This document shows positions 55,105 to 64,000 of a stretch of 64,000 nt of DNA, piece by piece. The position numbers were made by a program, and so were the translations under genes. Origin of the DNA: Gordonia hongkongensis (lineage in GTDB: Bacteria; Actinomycetota; Actinomycetes; Mycobacteriales; Mycobacteriaceae); assembly GCF_023078355.1 (NCBI RefSeq), contig NZ_CP095552.1:3162001-3226000 (forward strand), given 5' to 3'. Within the stretch, counting starts at the first letter, position 1. Each line of letters starts with the position of its first letter. Under the pieces are notes generated by a model. That model was given only the letters and a program-made list of their open reading frames with translations, made no database searches and had not been told where the DNA came from.

Positions 55105-55243
55105 TGCTCCCTGAGGTGCGAGGAGCGCAAGCGACGAGCCACGAAGGGTTTGACGACGCATCTCACCAAGACCCTTCGTGACGGCCTCCGCAAGCTCCGG
55201 CCTCCTCAAGGAGCAGTAATTGGGCCCGCTCCGAGCACAACGA
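55105..55243. repeat. Dispersed inverted-repeat element, copy 2
   Basis: This 139-base copy matches the element at 10518-10654 along its whole length, with about a dozen differences by eye, including the right flank CGCTCCGAGCACAACGA. Terminal inverted CTCCCTGAGG/CCTCAAGGAG and inner CACGAAGGG/CCCTTCGTG are conserved. Confidence 0.87.
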
Positions 55244-55280
55244 GTTCGTTCCAGTCCACGACGGCCGCCAGGTGCAGCTA

Positions 55281-55373
55281 CTGAGGTGCGAGCGAAGCGA
55301 GCCTCGAAGGACTCCATACGTGTCTCACCCGGCCCTTCGTGGCTCGTCGCTAACGCTCCTCGCACCTCAGGGA
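55281..55373. repeat. Dispersed inverted-repeat element, shorter variant
   Basis: The left arm CTGAGGTGCGAGCGAAGCGA and right arm CTCCTCGCACCTCAGGG are inverted around CTCGAAGG and CCCTTCGTGG. The left arm is the GCGAAGCGAGC type and the right arm the GAGGAGCG type, so this looks like a hybrid of the two arm types. Confidence 0.8.
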
Positions 55374-55415
55374 CCAGTTGGGTCTGTGCTTCTTTCGGAT
55401 CAGGGAGCGGAGGGG

Positions 55416-55721
55416 TCAGGTCCCGAGGATCTTCGCCTTCTGTGCGGCGAACTCGGCCTCGGTGAGGATGCCCTGCTGGTACAGGGCTCCGAGCTCCTTC
55501 AGCGCCGAGATGGTGTCCGTCGGGGTCGATGCGGGCGCCTGCTGCTGAGGCGGCGGGGCGTACTGGGGTTGTGCGTACTGTTGTTGTGCCCGTGGGTCCT
55601 GGGGAGCGGCACCCTGCTGGGCCCATCGGCTCGCCTGGCGTCGGGACACCCGGTTGCTCACCGCCGTCGCGGTGCCGGAGATGACGGCGGTGCGGGCGAC
55701 GCCGCGGAGAAGTCCTGGCAT
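55416..55721 (-). CDS. SHOCT-domain protein
   Basis: The 101-residue protein starts MPGLLRGVARTAVISGTATAV, a short amphipathic segment of the kind that precedes SHOCT in actinobacteria. A Gln/Pro-rich linker (QQQYAQPQYAPPPQQQ) leads to a C-terminal SHOCT motif (DTISALKELGALYQQGILTEAEFAAQKAKIL). SHOCT domains mediate oligomerisation. ATG 55721 is chosen because upstream codons are antisense-like. It sits 41 bases after the DUF6325-like gene and is probably cotranscribed. Confidence 0.87.
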   Translation of the reverse strand: MPGLLRGVARTAVISGTATAVSNRVSRRQASRWAQQGAAPQDPRAQQQYAQPQYAPPPQQQAPASTPTDTISALKELGALYQQGILTEAEFAAQKAKILGT

Positions 55722-55762
55722 GGTCTGTCCTTTCGGGGTTTCAGGTCGGTGGTCGCAGTGCG

Positions 55763-56233
55763 CTACGCGGTCGGAGCGGCCGGCGCCGCCTCGTCGGCCG
55801 CATCGAGTTGGGCGAGCAGTGCGTTCACCGGTATCCGGCCCGAAGCGACGAGCTGTCCGCCACCCTTTCGGACGGCCGTGGCGAACGGAGCAGCCCATGC
55901 GTTCTCCCAGACGAGGACGGCCGCGCTCGACCCCGGATCGATCACCGTGGCCGCCTCCGCGAGGTCGGAGTCGTCGAGCAGGGAGGTCGCCGCGCCGTCG
56001 AAGATCGCGAAATCAGCGCCGAGCGAGTTGATCTCGAGCCGGGCGACCGTACCGTCGGCGTCCTTGGTGATGAAGACGATGTCGATCAGTCGCACGATTC
56101 CGCGGTCGATCAGATCGATGAGATGTGGAAGTGCCTCACCGGTCGGCTGCTTGCCCGTCCACTCGACAACGATGTAGTCGATGGGTCCGAGTTCGCGGTC
56201 AGCCGTCTGGTCGACACCTGCTTGGTCGTCCAA
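55763..56233 (-). CDS. DUF6325-like protein
   Basis: The 156-residue protein, from a TTG at 56233 with AGGGAG before it, starts LDDQAGVDQTADRELGPIDYIVVEWTGKQP. It has a central alpha/beta domain (LIDLIDRGIVRLIDIVFITKD, SLLDDSDLAEAATVIDPGSSAAVLVWENAWAAPF). The pairing with a SHOCT protein is common in actinobacteria. I know no function. A longer in-frame reading to 56290 exists, but its ribosome site is weaker. Confidence 0.82.
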   Translation of the reverse strand: MDDQAGVDQTADRELGPIDYIVVEWTGKQPTGEALPHLIDLIDRGIVRLIDIVFITKDADGTVARLEINSLGADFAIFDGAATSLLDDSDLAEAATVIDPGSSAAVLVWENAWAAPFATAVRKGGGQLVASGRIPVNALLAQLDAADEAAPAAPTA

Positions 56234-56286
56234 TTCCTTCTCCCTGTCTCGTGCCGTCGATGTGACCGTCTGGCAGCGGGCCCCGG

Positions 56287-58116
56287 TCACGACCTCAGAT
56301 CCACCACCGAACGTCCCGGTTGCGCCTCGTACAGTTCGCCGATCTCACTGGCGTACTTGGTCGCAATCGGCTTGCGGCGCAACTTCATCGTGGGGGTGAG
56401 CTCGTCGCCGCCGGGATCCCAGGCGGTCGGCACGATGGTAAATCGTTTGACCTGCTCCACGCGGGACAGTGACCGATTTCCGGCACGGATTGCCACCGCC
56501 ACCTCGTCCACCACGTCGGGGTGCGAGGACAACTCGGTCAGGTCGGCACCGGACAGGTCGAGTCGCTTGGCTCGCGCGGCCGCCGCATCCGGGTCGAGAA
56601 CCACGAGCGCGGACACATAGGGCCGGCCGTCGCCGATCGCCGCGACCTGACCGATCAGCGACGACGCCGCCTTCATCGCGTTCTCGATGTTGGTGGGCGA
56701 CATGTTCTTCCCGGACTCGTTGATCATCAGTTCCTTCTTGCGGTCGACGATGGTCACGTTGCCGTCACCGTCGATCGTCGCGATGTCACCGGTCGACAGC
56801 CAGCCGTCGGCATCGATCGTCTCGGCCGTCTTGTCGGGCTGTTTGCGGTAGCCGCGCATCACGACCGGTCCGCGGACGAGGAGCTCTCCGTCGTCGGCCA
56901 GTCGCACCTCCATGCCGCGGACCGGTTTGCCGACGGTTCCGATCCGGAGGTTGTCGCTGGTCGTCATCGTCGAGACGCCGGTGGTCTCCGACATCCCCCA
57001 GACCTCGAGAACCGGGATACCGAGTCCCAGGAAGAACTTCAGCACCTCCGGTGGGATCGCGGCCGCACCCGATCCGGCGAAGGAGACTTGGTCGAGGCCC
57101 AGTGCGGAGCGGACCTTGCGCAGCACCAGGCGATCGGCGAGACCGTGTGAGAGACCGCCGGAGCCCTTGCCGTCGATCTGGGCCTGCGCCGCCGAGGCCC
57201 CGGCGCGGAACGCCCAGTCCGCGAGCGCCTTCTTGACCGGGCTGGACTCCTCGGCCAACTTCGCCTCGATCCCCGCTCGGATCTTCTGCCACACCCGCGG
57301 CACCCCGAAGAAGAACGTCGGGTGCACGTCGGGAAGGGCCGCGGCGATCTCCCGGGGATCGGGCACCGTGGTGATCTGGATGCCGCGCATCATGTTCGCG
57401 GCGTGGGAGGAGACCCGGTCGGCGATGTGCGCTGCGGGCAGATACGAGATGGCACGGTCGTCGAAGCCCGCCTGAACGATCTCGGCGAGCGCCGTCATCT
57501 CGGCGACGATGTTGCGATGGGTGATCTCGACGCCCTTCGGCGGGCCGGTGGTGCCCGAGGTGTAGATCAGGGTCGCGAGGTCCTCGGGTTCCACCGCCTG
57601 CCATGCCGCGGTGAAGTCGAATCCGGCCGGCGGCGGGGACTGTTCGAGATCGGCCAGCGACAGCGCGCCCGTCGCGACGCCGTCGACGACGATCGTGGTG
57701 GACACCCCGGTCGCCGCGGCGGTGATCGCGGGCAGAAACACCTGCTCGGTGACGACGACGGAGTTCTCCGCGTTACCGAAGAGGTACTCGATCTGTTGGG
57801 GCGAACTCGTGTTGTAGATCGAGAACGGAACCGCGCCGAGGTGCAGCGCCGCGGCGTCGACGAGGTGGAACTCGGGGCGGTTCGTCAGCATGATCCCGAC
57901 GGTGTCGCCGCGCTTGACCCCCAGGGCCGCGAGCCCCCCGGCGATGGCTTCGACGCGCGCGGCGTACTCCGTCCACGTGATCTCCTGCAGCCCACCGACC
58001 GTACGGATGGCGACGGCGTCGGGCCGTACGGTGACCGTCTGCTGGAACGCGGCGGGCAGCGTCGCCACTGCGACACCGGTCTGATGGGGGAAGGTGATGG
58101 TCTCTGCAGCGGTCAT
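56287..58116 (-). CDS. Long-chain fatty-acid-CoA ligase (FadD15-like)
   Basis: The 609-residue adenylate-forming enzyme has LIYTSGTTGPPKGVEITHRN near residue 180, WGMSETTGVSTM, YRKQPDKTAETIDADGWLSTGDI at the hinge, and the C-terminal lid LTPTMKLRRKPI with the catalytic Lys. It activates fatty acids with ATP and CoA. The length and the SSPVKKALADWAF segment fit the longer FadD15 branch. It is complete, in contrast to the truncated ligase at 26819. The frame starts at ATG 58116. Confidence 0.94.
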   Translation of the reverse strand: MTAAETITFPHQTGVAVATLPAAFQQTVTVRPDAVAIRTVGGLQEITWTEYAARVEAIAGGLAALGVKRGDTVGIMLTNRPEFHLVDAAALHLGAVPFSIYNTSSPQQIEYLFGNAENSVVVTEQVFLPAITAAATGVSTTIVVDGVATGALSLADLEQSPPPAGFDFTAAWQAVEPEDLATLIYTSGTTGPPKGVEITHRNIVAEMTALAEIVQAGFDDRAISYLPAAHIADRVSSHAANMMRGIQITTVPDPREIAAALPDVHPTFFFGVPRVWQKIRAGIEAKLAEESSPVKKALADWAFRAGASAAQAQIDGKGSGGLSHGLADRLVLRKVRSALGLDQVSFAGSGAAAIPPEVLKFFLGLGIPVLEVWGMSETTGVSTMTTSDNLRIGTVGKPVRGMEVRLADDGELLVRGPVVMRGYRKQPDKTAETIDADGWLSTGDIATIDGDGNVTIVDRKKELMINESGKNMSPTNIENAMKAASSLIGQVAAIGDGRPYVSALVVLDPDAAAARAKRLDLSGADLTELSSHPDVVDEVAVAIRAGNRSLSRVEQVKRFTIVPTAWDPGGDELTPTMKLRRKPIATKYASEIGELYEAQPGRSVVDLRS

Positions 58117-58224
58117 GACAGTCCTCGACTGGCCGAAGTGATGTGTTGCACGTCACATTAGCCAGTTCGGGCGCGCGTCACGGCCGGTTCCGGTGAATGG
58201 TGAACTGTTGACAAAAACCCCAGA

Positions 58225-60210
58225 TCAGGACCGTTTGTCGAGCGAAGGACGCTCGGTCAGCGACTCGAGATTCCAGGCGCCGCCACCGGTCAGCTCGAGC
58301 AGATCGGTGTGATGCTGGTCGGTGGTGCTGCGGTGACTCACCGACACCAGGATCGTCTCCGGCAGCTCCGTGCGGATGAGCGAGTACAGCGAGTACTCCA
58401 GCCCCTCGTCCACGGCCGAGGTCGCCTCGTCCATGAACACGGCCTGCGGCCGGGTCAGCAGGATGCGCGCGAAGGCGATGCGCTGCTGCTCGCCCGGGGA
58501 GAGCACCTTGACCCAGTCCTCCTCGTCGTGGAGCCGGTCTGCCAGATGCGGGAGGAAGACCTTCTCGAGCGCCGCCTTGATGGCCTCGTCACCGACGTCG
58601 TCGGGCAGTGCCGGGTAGGCGACCGCCGTGCGCAGATCCCCCAGCGGGATGTAGGGCATCTGCGACAGGAACAGCGTGTGCTCCCCCGGCGGCCGGGTGA
58701 ACTCGCCGTCGATGAAGGGCCACAGTCCGGCGAGGCCGCGGAGCAGTGTCGTCTTGCCCGAGCCCGACCGCCCTTTGACGACGAGAGCGGCCCCGGGTGC
58801 GAGGGAGAGGTTGAGCGCGCTGATGAGTTCGTCACCGCTCGGGGTCTTCACGTCGACGTCCGACAGAGCAACGGCGCGTTCGCGATCCACAGTCGTGACC
58901 TCGGCCATGGTCCGCGAGCGCGCATCGGCGTCGGCGAGACCGTCGAGACGGATGATCGACGCGCGCAGAGCGGTGAAATCGTCGTAGGCGTTCCGGAAGA
59001 ACGAGAGTGCGTCGTGCATCTCGCCGAAGGCGCTGGCGGTCTGCGTCATGTCACCGAGCTTGATCTGACCGTCGAAGAACCGCGGTGCCTGCACGAGAAG
59101 TGGGAACACCACCGCGAGCTGCGACGCGCTGAAGTTCCATCCGACGAACGCCAGCTGCACATGGATGATCTGCCAGAAGTTCTTCACGACCGCACGGAAT
59201 CTGGTCATGAGGTTGTTGTGTTCGACGCGCTCGCCGCTGTAGAAGGCGACGTTCTCCGCGCTGTCACGGACGCGGACGAGTGCGTAGCGGAAGTTCGCGG
59301 TGAGGCGTTCGCGCCAGAAGTTCAGTCGGATCAGCGGGCGTCCGATGGCGAACGCGACCACGCTGGCGACGAGAACGTAGACCAGGACCAGCCACATCAT
59401 CATGCGCGGGATCTCGACCCCGAACAGCGTGACCGGCCCGGACAGGTCCCAGAGCACGACCGAGAACGACACGATGGACGCACACGCCGGGAGCACACCG
59501 TTCGTCGAGACCCCACCGCCGCCCCAGAACAACGACGAGCCGACGGTGGCGATGTTGGTGATGTCGGCCTCGATACGCTGGTCCGGGTTGTCGACGCCGG
59601 GGTGGATGTCGACGGCCCGTCGCTGCGGATCCGACTTAGCGCGCCCGAATCGTCTGCGCCGCAACAGTCCAGCGCTGAGGTCGACGAATCGGTTGCGGTA
59701 GAAGGCACGGCCGGACATCCAGTCGCCCGTCGCCCCTTCGGTCAGCCAGTAGCGGAGCCGGATCTCGAAAGCCGCACCGACATAGATCTCGACCATGGTG
59801 CGGACGACGTGAGTGGCGGCGAGGATGCCGAAGATCGTGATCGAATGCCAGAACGCGTCTTTGCCGATCTGGAGCATCTCCGCTCCCTGTGGCCCGCCCG
59901 TCGCGATGCCCTCGGCCGCGGTTTGCAGGGACGTGTACAGGTCGTTGCTCCAGTAGCTGAACAGGACGCTCAGCCGCACACCGAGCAACGACAGCAGGGT
60001 GAGGACGACGACCAGCGCCCACGCCCAGACCCGGGTTCTCGGGTCGGTGAAGAACCCCCCGATCACCCGCCACAGCGGGCCGCCCCACCGGCTGAATCGC
60101 GACAGCAGGTACCCGATCACCAAGATGGCCACGGCCGAGATCGCGAACGCGATGGCCAACCACTTCAGACTGGCCCACACCTCGTTGCCCCAGTCGATGC
60201 TGTACTCCAC
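58225..60210 (-). CDS. BacA/SbmA-like ABC transporter (Rv1819c type)
   Basis: The 661-residue protein has an N-terminal membrane domain of the SbmA/BacA type. FSYWSNDLYTSLQTA, RYWLTEGATGDWMSGRAFYRNRF, VDNPDQRIEADI and EHNNLMTRFRAVVKN are typical. A C-terminal ATPase carries Walker A KGRSGSGKTTLLRG near 490, signature LSPGEQQRIAFARILL and VFMDEATSAVDEGLE. In M. tuberculosis the relative imports vitamin B12 and hydrophilic antibiotics. Between RNRFVD and NPDQR an extra stretch of about 28 residues (LSAGLLRRRRFGRAKSDPQR onward) is present. GTG 60210 is chosen as GAGGAG lies 9-14 bases before it. Confidence 0.9.
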   Translation of the reverse strand: MEYSIDWGNEVWASLKWLAIAFAISAVAILVIGYLLSRFSRWGGPLWRVIGGFFTDPRTRVWAWALVVVLTLLSLLGVRLSVLFSYWSNDLYTSLQTAAEGIATGGPQGAEMLQIGKDAFWHSITIFGILAATHVVRTMVEIYVGAAFEIRLRYWLTEGATGDWMSGRAFYRNRFVDLSAGLLRRRRFGRAKSDPQRRAVDIHPGVDNPDQRIEADITNIATVGSSLFWGGGGVSTNGVLPACASIVSFSVVLWDLSGPVTLFGVEIPRMMMWLVLVYVLVASVVAFAIGRPLIRLNFWRERLTANFRYALVRVRDSAENVAFYSGERVEHNNLMTRFRAVVKNFWQIIHVQLAFVGWNFSASQLAVVFPLLVQAPRFFDGQIKLGDMTQTASAFGEMHDALSFFRNAYDDFTALRASIIRLDGLADADARSRTMAEVTTVDRERAVALSDVDVKTPSGDELISALNLSLAPGAALVVKGRSGSGKTTLLRGLAGLWPFIDGEFTRPPGEHTLFLSQMPYIPLGDLRTAVAYPALPDDVGDEAIKAALEKVFLPHLADRLHDEEDWVKVLSPGEQQRIAFARILLTRPQAVFMDEATSAVDEGLEYSLYSLIRTELPETILVSVSHRSTTDQHHTDLLELTGGGAWNLESLTERPSLDKRS

Positions 60211-60428
60211 GCACACTCCTCGCGTCGGATGGCCCGGCGGCGGGCATCACGGTCGACAAACCCCGGTCGATCGCAGCGATGGCCCCGCCACCACGGGTCC
60301 GGGCCTCAACGATGATCCGGCGCAGTTTAACCCGGCGTTCACCCGGTGTCCGGGCAACCGCGTCGACGGAGCGCCGACCGGTCGCCGGGAGCGCGGAATG
60401 TCGGTTTTGCCGAGCGGTTCTGGTGACG

Positions 60429-60938
60429 TCAGCCCAGCGGGCGCAGCACCGCACCCTGCTGGAGCGCCGCGGTCGAGACCGACTCCGAGAAGCGACCGTC
60501 GGCATCGCCGACGCTGACGAGATAGCCCGCGTCGGTGTACTCCACGCCGCTCACCTCGAAGGTGAGTTGGCACCCGTCGTCGCCGCGGAGGAACACCGAC
60601 AGCGTGGTGGTCGCCACCTCGCCGCCGGCCGCGTCGTAGAGAACGACCGGTGCGCCGCGGGCCAACGTGCCGCCGTCTGGGAGCGCGGCGTTCTCGGTCA
60701 GACAATCCGCAACGACCCCGCCCTTGGCGGTGAACGTCGGGGTGGTCAGCAGGCCGGCGACGACCGCGACACCCACGATGACCGCGAAGACGATCAACGC
60801 GACTGCGGACGCGACGATGACCGGGACCCGCGTGCGCCGCTGCCATGTCCGGCGCGGCAGCGGCGGGCCGGGGTCCAGCCACATCTCGGGTGCGGGGCCG
60901 TACCCCGGGGTCATCGACCCGCCCGTGCCGCGATCCAT
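60429..60938 (-). CDS. Single-span membrane protein
   Basis: The 169-residue protein has a Pro-rich cytoplasmic leader and one membrane segment (VIVASAVALIVFAVIVGVAVVAGLL). An extracytoplasmic beta domain of about 95 residues follows with two Cys that may bond (VVADCLTENA and GDDGCQLTFEV). No family is recognised. ATG 60938 is used; ATG 60914 is also possible. It lies between tesB and the BacA gene on the same strand. Confidence 0.7.
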   Translation of the reverse strand: MDRGTGGSMTPGYGPAPEMWLDPGPPLPRRTWQRRTRVPVIVASAVALIVFAVIVGVAVVAGLLTTPTFTAKGGVVADCLTENAALPDGGTLARGAPVVLYDAAGGEVATTTLSVFLRGDDGCQLTFEVSGVEYTDAGYLVSVGDADGRFSESVSTAALQQGAVLRPLG

Positions 60939-60963
60939 GAGCTCCCCCTGCAGACCCGTGCGG

Positions 60964-61842
60964 TCACTTCTTGGGCGGGAAGTACTTGATGAGCGCTTCT
61001 TGCACGACCGACGTCGCGAGAGTGCCGTCGCGCATCCAGAACCGGCCCGATCCCATCCCGCGTGACCCGGTGGCGACCGGCGACCGGGTGGCGTACAGCA
61101 GCCAGTCGTCGAACCGGAACTCGCGGTGGAACCACATCGAGTGATTGACAGTCGCGGCGAACAACCGGTCCATGCCCCAAGAGAGGCCGTGGGTGGTGAT
61201 GATCGAGTCCAGCACCGTGGTGTCGGAGGCGTAACACATTGCGGCGACGTGCATCACGGGGTCGTCGGGCATCGTGCCGTCGGCCTTCATCCACACCCGG
61301 TTGTCGGTCAGCTTCTCCCCCGCCTCCTTCGCCTTCCAGCTCGGATCGTTCGCGAAACGGATGTCGATGGGGTGCAACGCATTCACGAAGGCCGCGATAC
61401 GGTCCTCGTAACCCTTGAAATGCTCACCGAGAGTGGGCAGTTCCTCCGGATAGGGCACCTGGGGGATCTCCACTGCGTGCTCGAGCCCAGAAGTGTTGTC
61501 CTGGAACGCGACCAGCATCGTGAAGATCTCTTCGCCGTCCTGCTTGGCCGTCACCTGACGATTGGCGAACGACCTGCCGTCGCGGAACCGGTCGACGTGG
61601 TACTCCAACGGTTTGGTGACATCGCCACCACGGATGAAGTGCGCGTGCAGCGCGTGGATCGGCGGGTTGCCCCGACTCAGGCTCCGGGCCGCCGCGACGA
61701 CCCCCTGGCCGAGCAGCTGACCGCCGAACGTCCGGGCGGTGACCTGCTCGGGATGGTGCCCGATGAACAGGTCGTCACCCTGACGTTCGACGTCGAGCAA
61801 CGCGAGTAGCTTGCCGAGATCCCCGGCCTGGTCCACGGTCAT
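60964..61842 (-). CDS. tesB: Acyl-CoA thioesterase II
   Basis: The 292-residue double-hotdog enzyme hydrolyses acyl-CoA. ARTFGGQLLGQGVVAAARS (first hotdog) and CYASDTTVLDSIITTHG (second, with the catalytic Asp region), then NHSMWFHREFRFDDWLLYATRSPVATGSRGMGSG, are typical of TesB. It has about the usual 285-290 residues. It fits with fadD nearby in acyl-CoA pool control. Confidence 0.94.
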   Translation of the reverse strand: MTVDQAGDLGKLLALLDVERQGDDLFIGHHPEQVTARTFGGQLLGQGVVAAARSLSRGNPPIHALHAHFIRGGDVTKPLEYHVDRFRDGRSFANRQVTAKQDGEEIFTMLVAFQDNTSGLEHAVEIPQVPYPEELPTLGEHFKGYEDRIAAFVNALHPIDIRFANDPSWKAKEAGEKLTDNRVWMKADGTMPDDPVMHVAAMCYASDTTVLDSIITTHGLSWGMDRLFAATVNHSMWFHREFRFDDWLLYATRSPVATGSRGMGSGRFWMRDGTLATSVVQEALIKYFPPKK

Positions 61843-61906
61843 GCCTCACACCCTAGAACCCGGACGCGGCTGCGTCGCGCACCGGCCCGAGCAGGAGCGG
61901 ACGCGG

Positions 61907-63331
<1,425 letters not shown>

Positions 63332-63386
63332 AAGAACACCTTAGTCCCGTCCATGGTCCATCTCCATGTCGCCGACGACATGTCAC

Positions 63387-63423
63387 CGGCTCGCCACCGG
63401 CTGTTACCGCTGGTGGCGAGCCG
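63387..63423. terminator. Hairpin after gltD
   Basis: CGGCTCGCCACC (63387-63398) pairs with GGTGGCGAGCCG (63412-63423). It lies 83 bases beyond the gltD stop on the minus strand, in the gap before pyk (63332-63505), with no U tract. Confidence 0.5.
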
Positions 63424-63505
63424 CTACCGCCGAGTATGAAATTTACTTAACTTGTTGCGGCCGCGTGTGTTCGACCGAGCCCGTCGGGTGGCGGCGAGGG
63501 CCTGC

Positions 63506-64000
63506 TCAGCGCACCGACAGGGGCAGGGACGCCGGACGGACCGGAGACGGGAGGTCGGACTCGCCGACCAGGAACTCGTCGACCGCACGCGCGGTCGAGC
63601 GACCTTCCGCGATCGCCCACACCACGAGCGACGCGCCGCGGTGGGCGTCACCGCAGACGAACACGCCCGGGGCGTCGGTCTGCCAGTCGCTCCCGCAGGA
63701 GATGACGCCGCGCCGGTTCGGCTCGATCTCGAGATCGGCGAGCAGCGCCCCACCCCGTACCCCGGCGAACCCGATCGCGAACAGGGCCAGCTCGCAGGGG
63801 ATCTCGAATTCCTCACTCACCGGCGTGATCTCGCGGCGCCCGTCGGCATCGCGCGTCACCTCCACCTCGGCGAGCACCATCGTCGTAACGTTGCCGTCCT
63901 CGTCACCCTCGAATCGCTGAACCGCAACCTGGTGCAGCCGTTCGCCGCCCTCGTCGTGTGCGCTCGAGGTCCGCATGATCAACGGCCATGTCGGCCACGG
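63506..64000 (-). CDS. gltD: Glutamate synthase small subunit, C-terminal part (runs off the window)
   Basis: This is a partial gene: its 5' end lies beyond the window. The visible 164 residues start PWPTWPLIMRTSSAHDEGGER, include NADPH-region text CELALFAIGFAG, and end with FAD-site GVFVCGDAHRGASLVVWAIAEGRSTARAVDEFLVG. GltD reduces the flavin that feeds glutamate formation by GltB. Relatives are about 470-500 residues. The end is normal. Confidence 0.92.
   Translation of the reverse strand, partial: PWPTWPLIMRTSSAHDEGGERLHQVAVQRFEGDEDGNVTTMVLAEVEVTRDADGRREITPVSEEFEIPCELALFAIGFAGVRGGALLADLEIEPNRRGVISCGSDWQTDAPGVFVCGDAHRGASLVVWAIAEGRSTARAVDEFLVGESDLPSPVRPASLPLSVR

Noticed and set aside
58309..60315. 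668-codon plus-strand frame opposite the BacA-like gene
   Set aside because: Antisense shadow; its composition mirrors the real ABC protein and contains no domain.

Overview
The window is GC-rich actinobacterial chromosome from a mycolic-acid-group organism, most likely Gordonia or a close relative. I base this on a four-S1-domain RpsA with a Ser-rich tail, PdtaR, a PolA with a decayed proofreading domain, the Rv0247c-Rv0250c type succinate dehydrogenase locus, a BacA-type ABC protein, a 13E12-type DUF222/HNH gene and the alkB-rubA-rubA-rubB-TetR alkane operon. No database was searched. Family calls rest on motifs read in the translations.

Layout. 0-10 kb: rpsA, a 2H phosphoesterase, an AfsR/SARP-NB-ARC regulator (3757-6771) flanked by two methyltransferases, then a polar amino-acid ABC transporter. 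10.3-15.2 kb: a dispersed repeat, an isocitrate/isopropylmalate dehydrogenase-family enzyme, polA and a GNAT. 15.4-21 kb: livHMGF, whose LivH carries a signal peptide and an extracytoplasmic beta domain, facing its binding lipoprotein across a shared terminator. 21.2-25.4 kb: pdtaR, a tRNA-Leu(CAA) with an unusually short variable arm, and a coupled GT-A/GT-B/WcbI glycan cluster. 25.6-32.1 kb: a damaged lipid-oxidation pair (acyl-CoA dehydrogenase and acyl-CoA ligase) and an Sdh1 operon whose sdhB is split by a frameshift into two overlapping ORFs. 33-37.5 kb: a D-glucarate catabolic operon whose gudD has lost its C-terminus in a tail-to-tail fusion with pirin. 38.5-42.4 kb: a gene-poor stretch, a 1379-bp ISL3-family element with perfect 8-bp target duplications sitting inside an apparent SOS box, and the HNH gene it displaced. 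42.8-46.4 kb: the alk operon. 46.4-55 kb: phospholipase D, a frameshifted CHAP protein, guanine deaminase, dodecin and eutBC. 55-64 kb: a repeat cluster, fadD, a BacA-like exporter/importer, tesB, pyk and the end of gltD.

How genes work together. AlkB with two rubredoxins, rubredoxin reductase and a TetR regulator oxidises n-alkanes. FadD and TesB handle the resulting acyl chains. Glucarate is taken by GudD, KdgD and the semialdehyde dehydrogenase to 2-oxoglutarate. EutBC splits ethanolamine using cobalamin.

Most unusual structure: a family of short inverted repeats sharing the core GAGCGAAGCGAGC or a variant occurs between genes (10.5 kb, 55.0-55.4 kb), within the HNH coding sequence, and as an in-frame triplicated tail on the first rubredoxin. 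Several genes carry single-base lesions, some next to short G runs, so sequencing error must be excluded before the broken genes are taken as biology.
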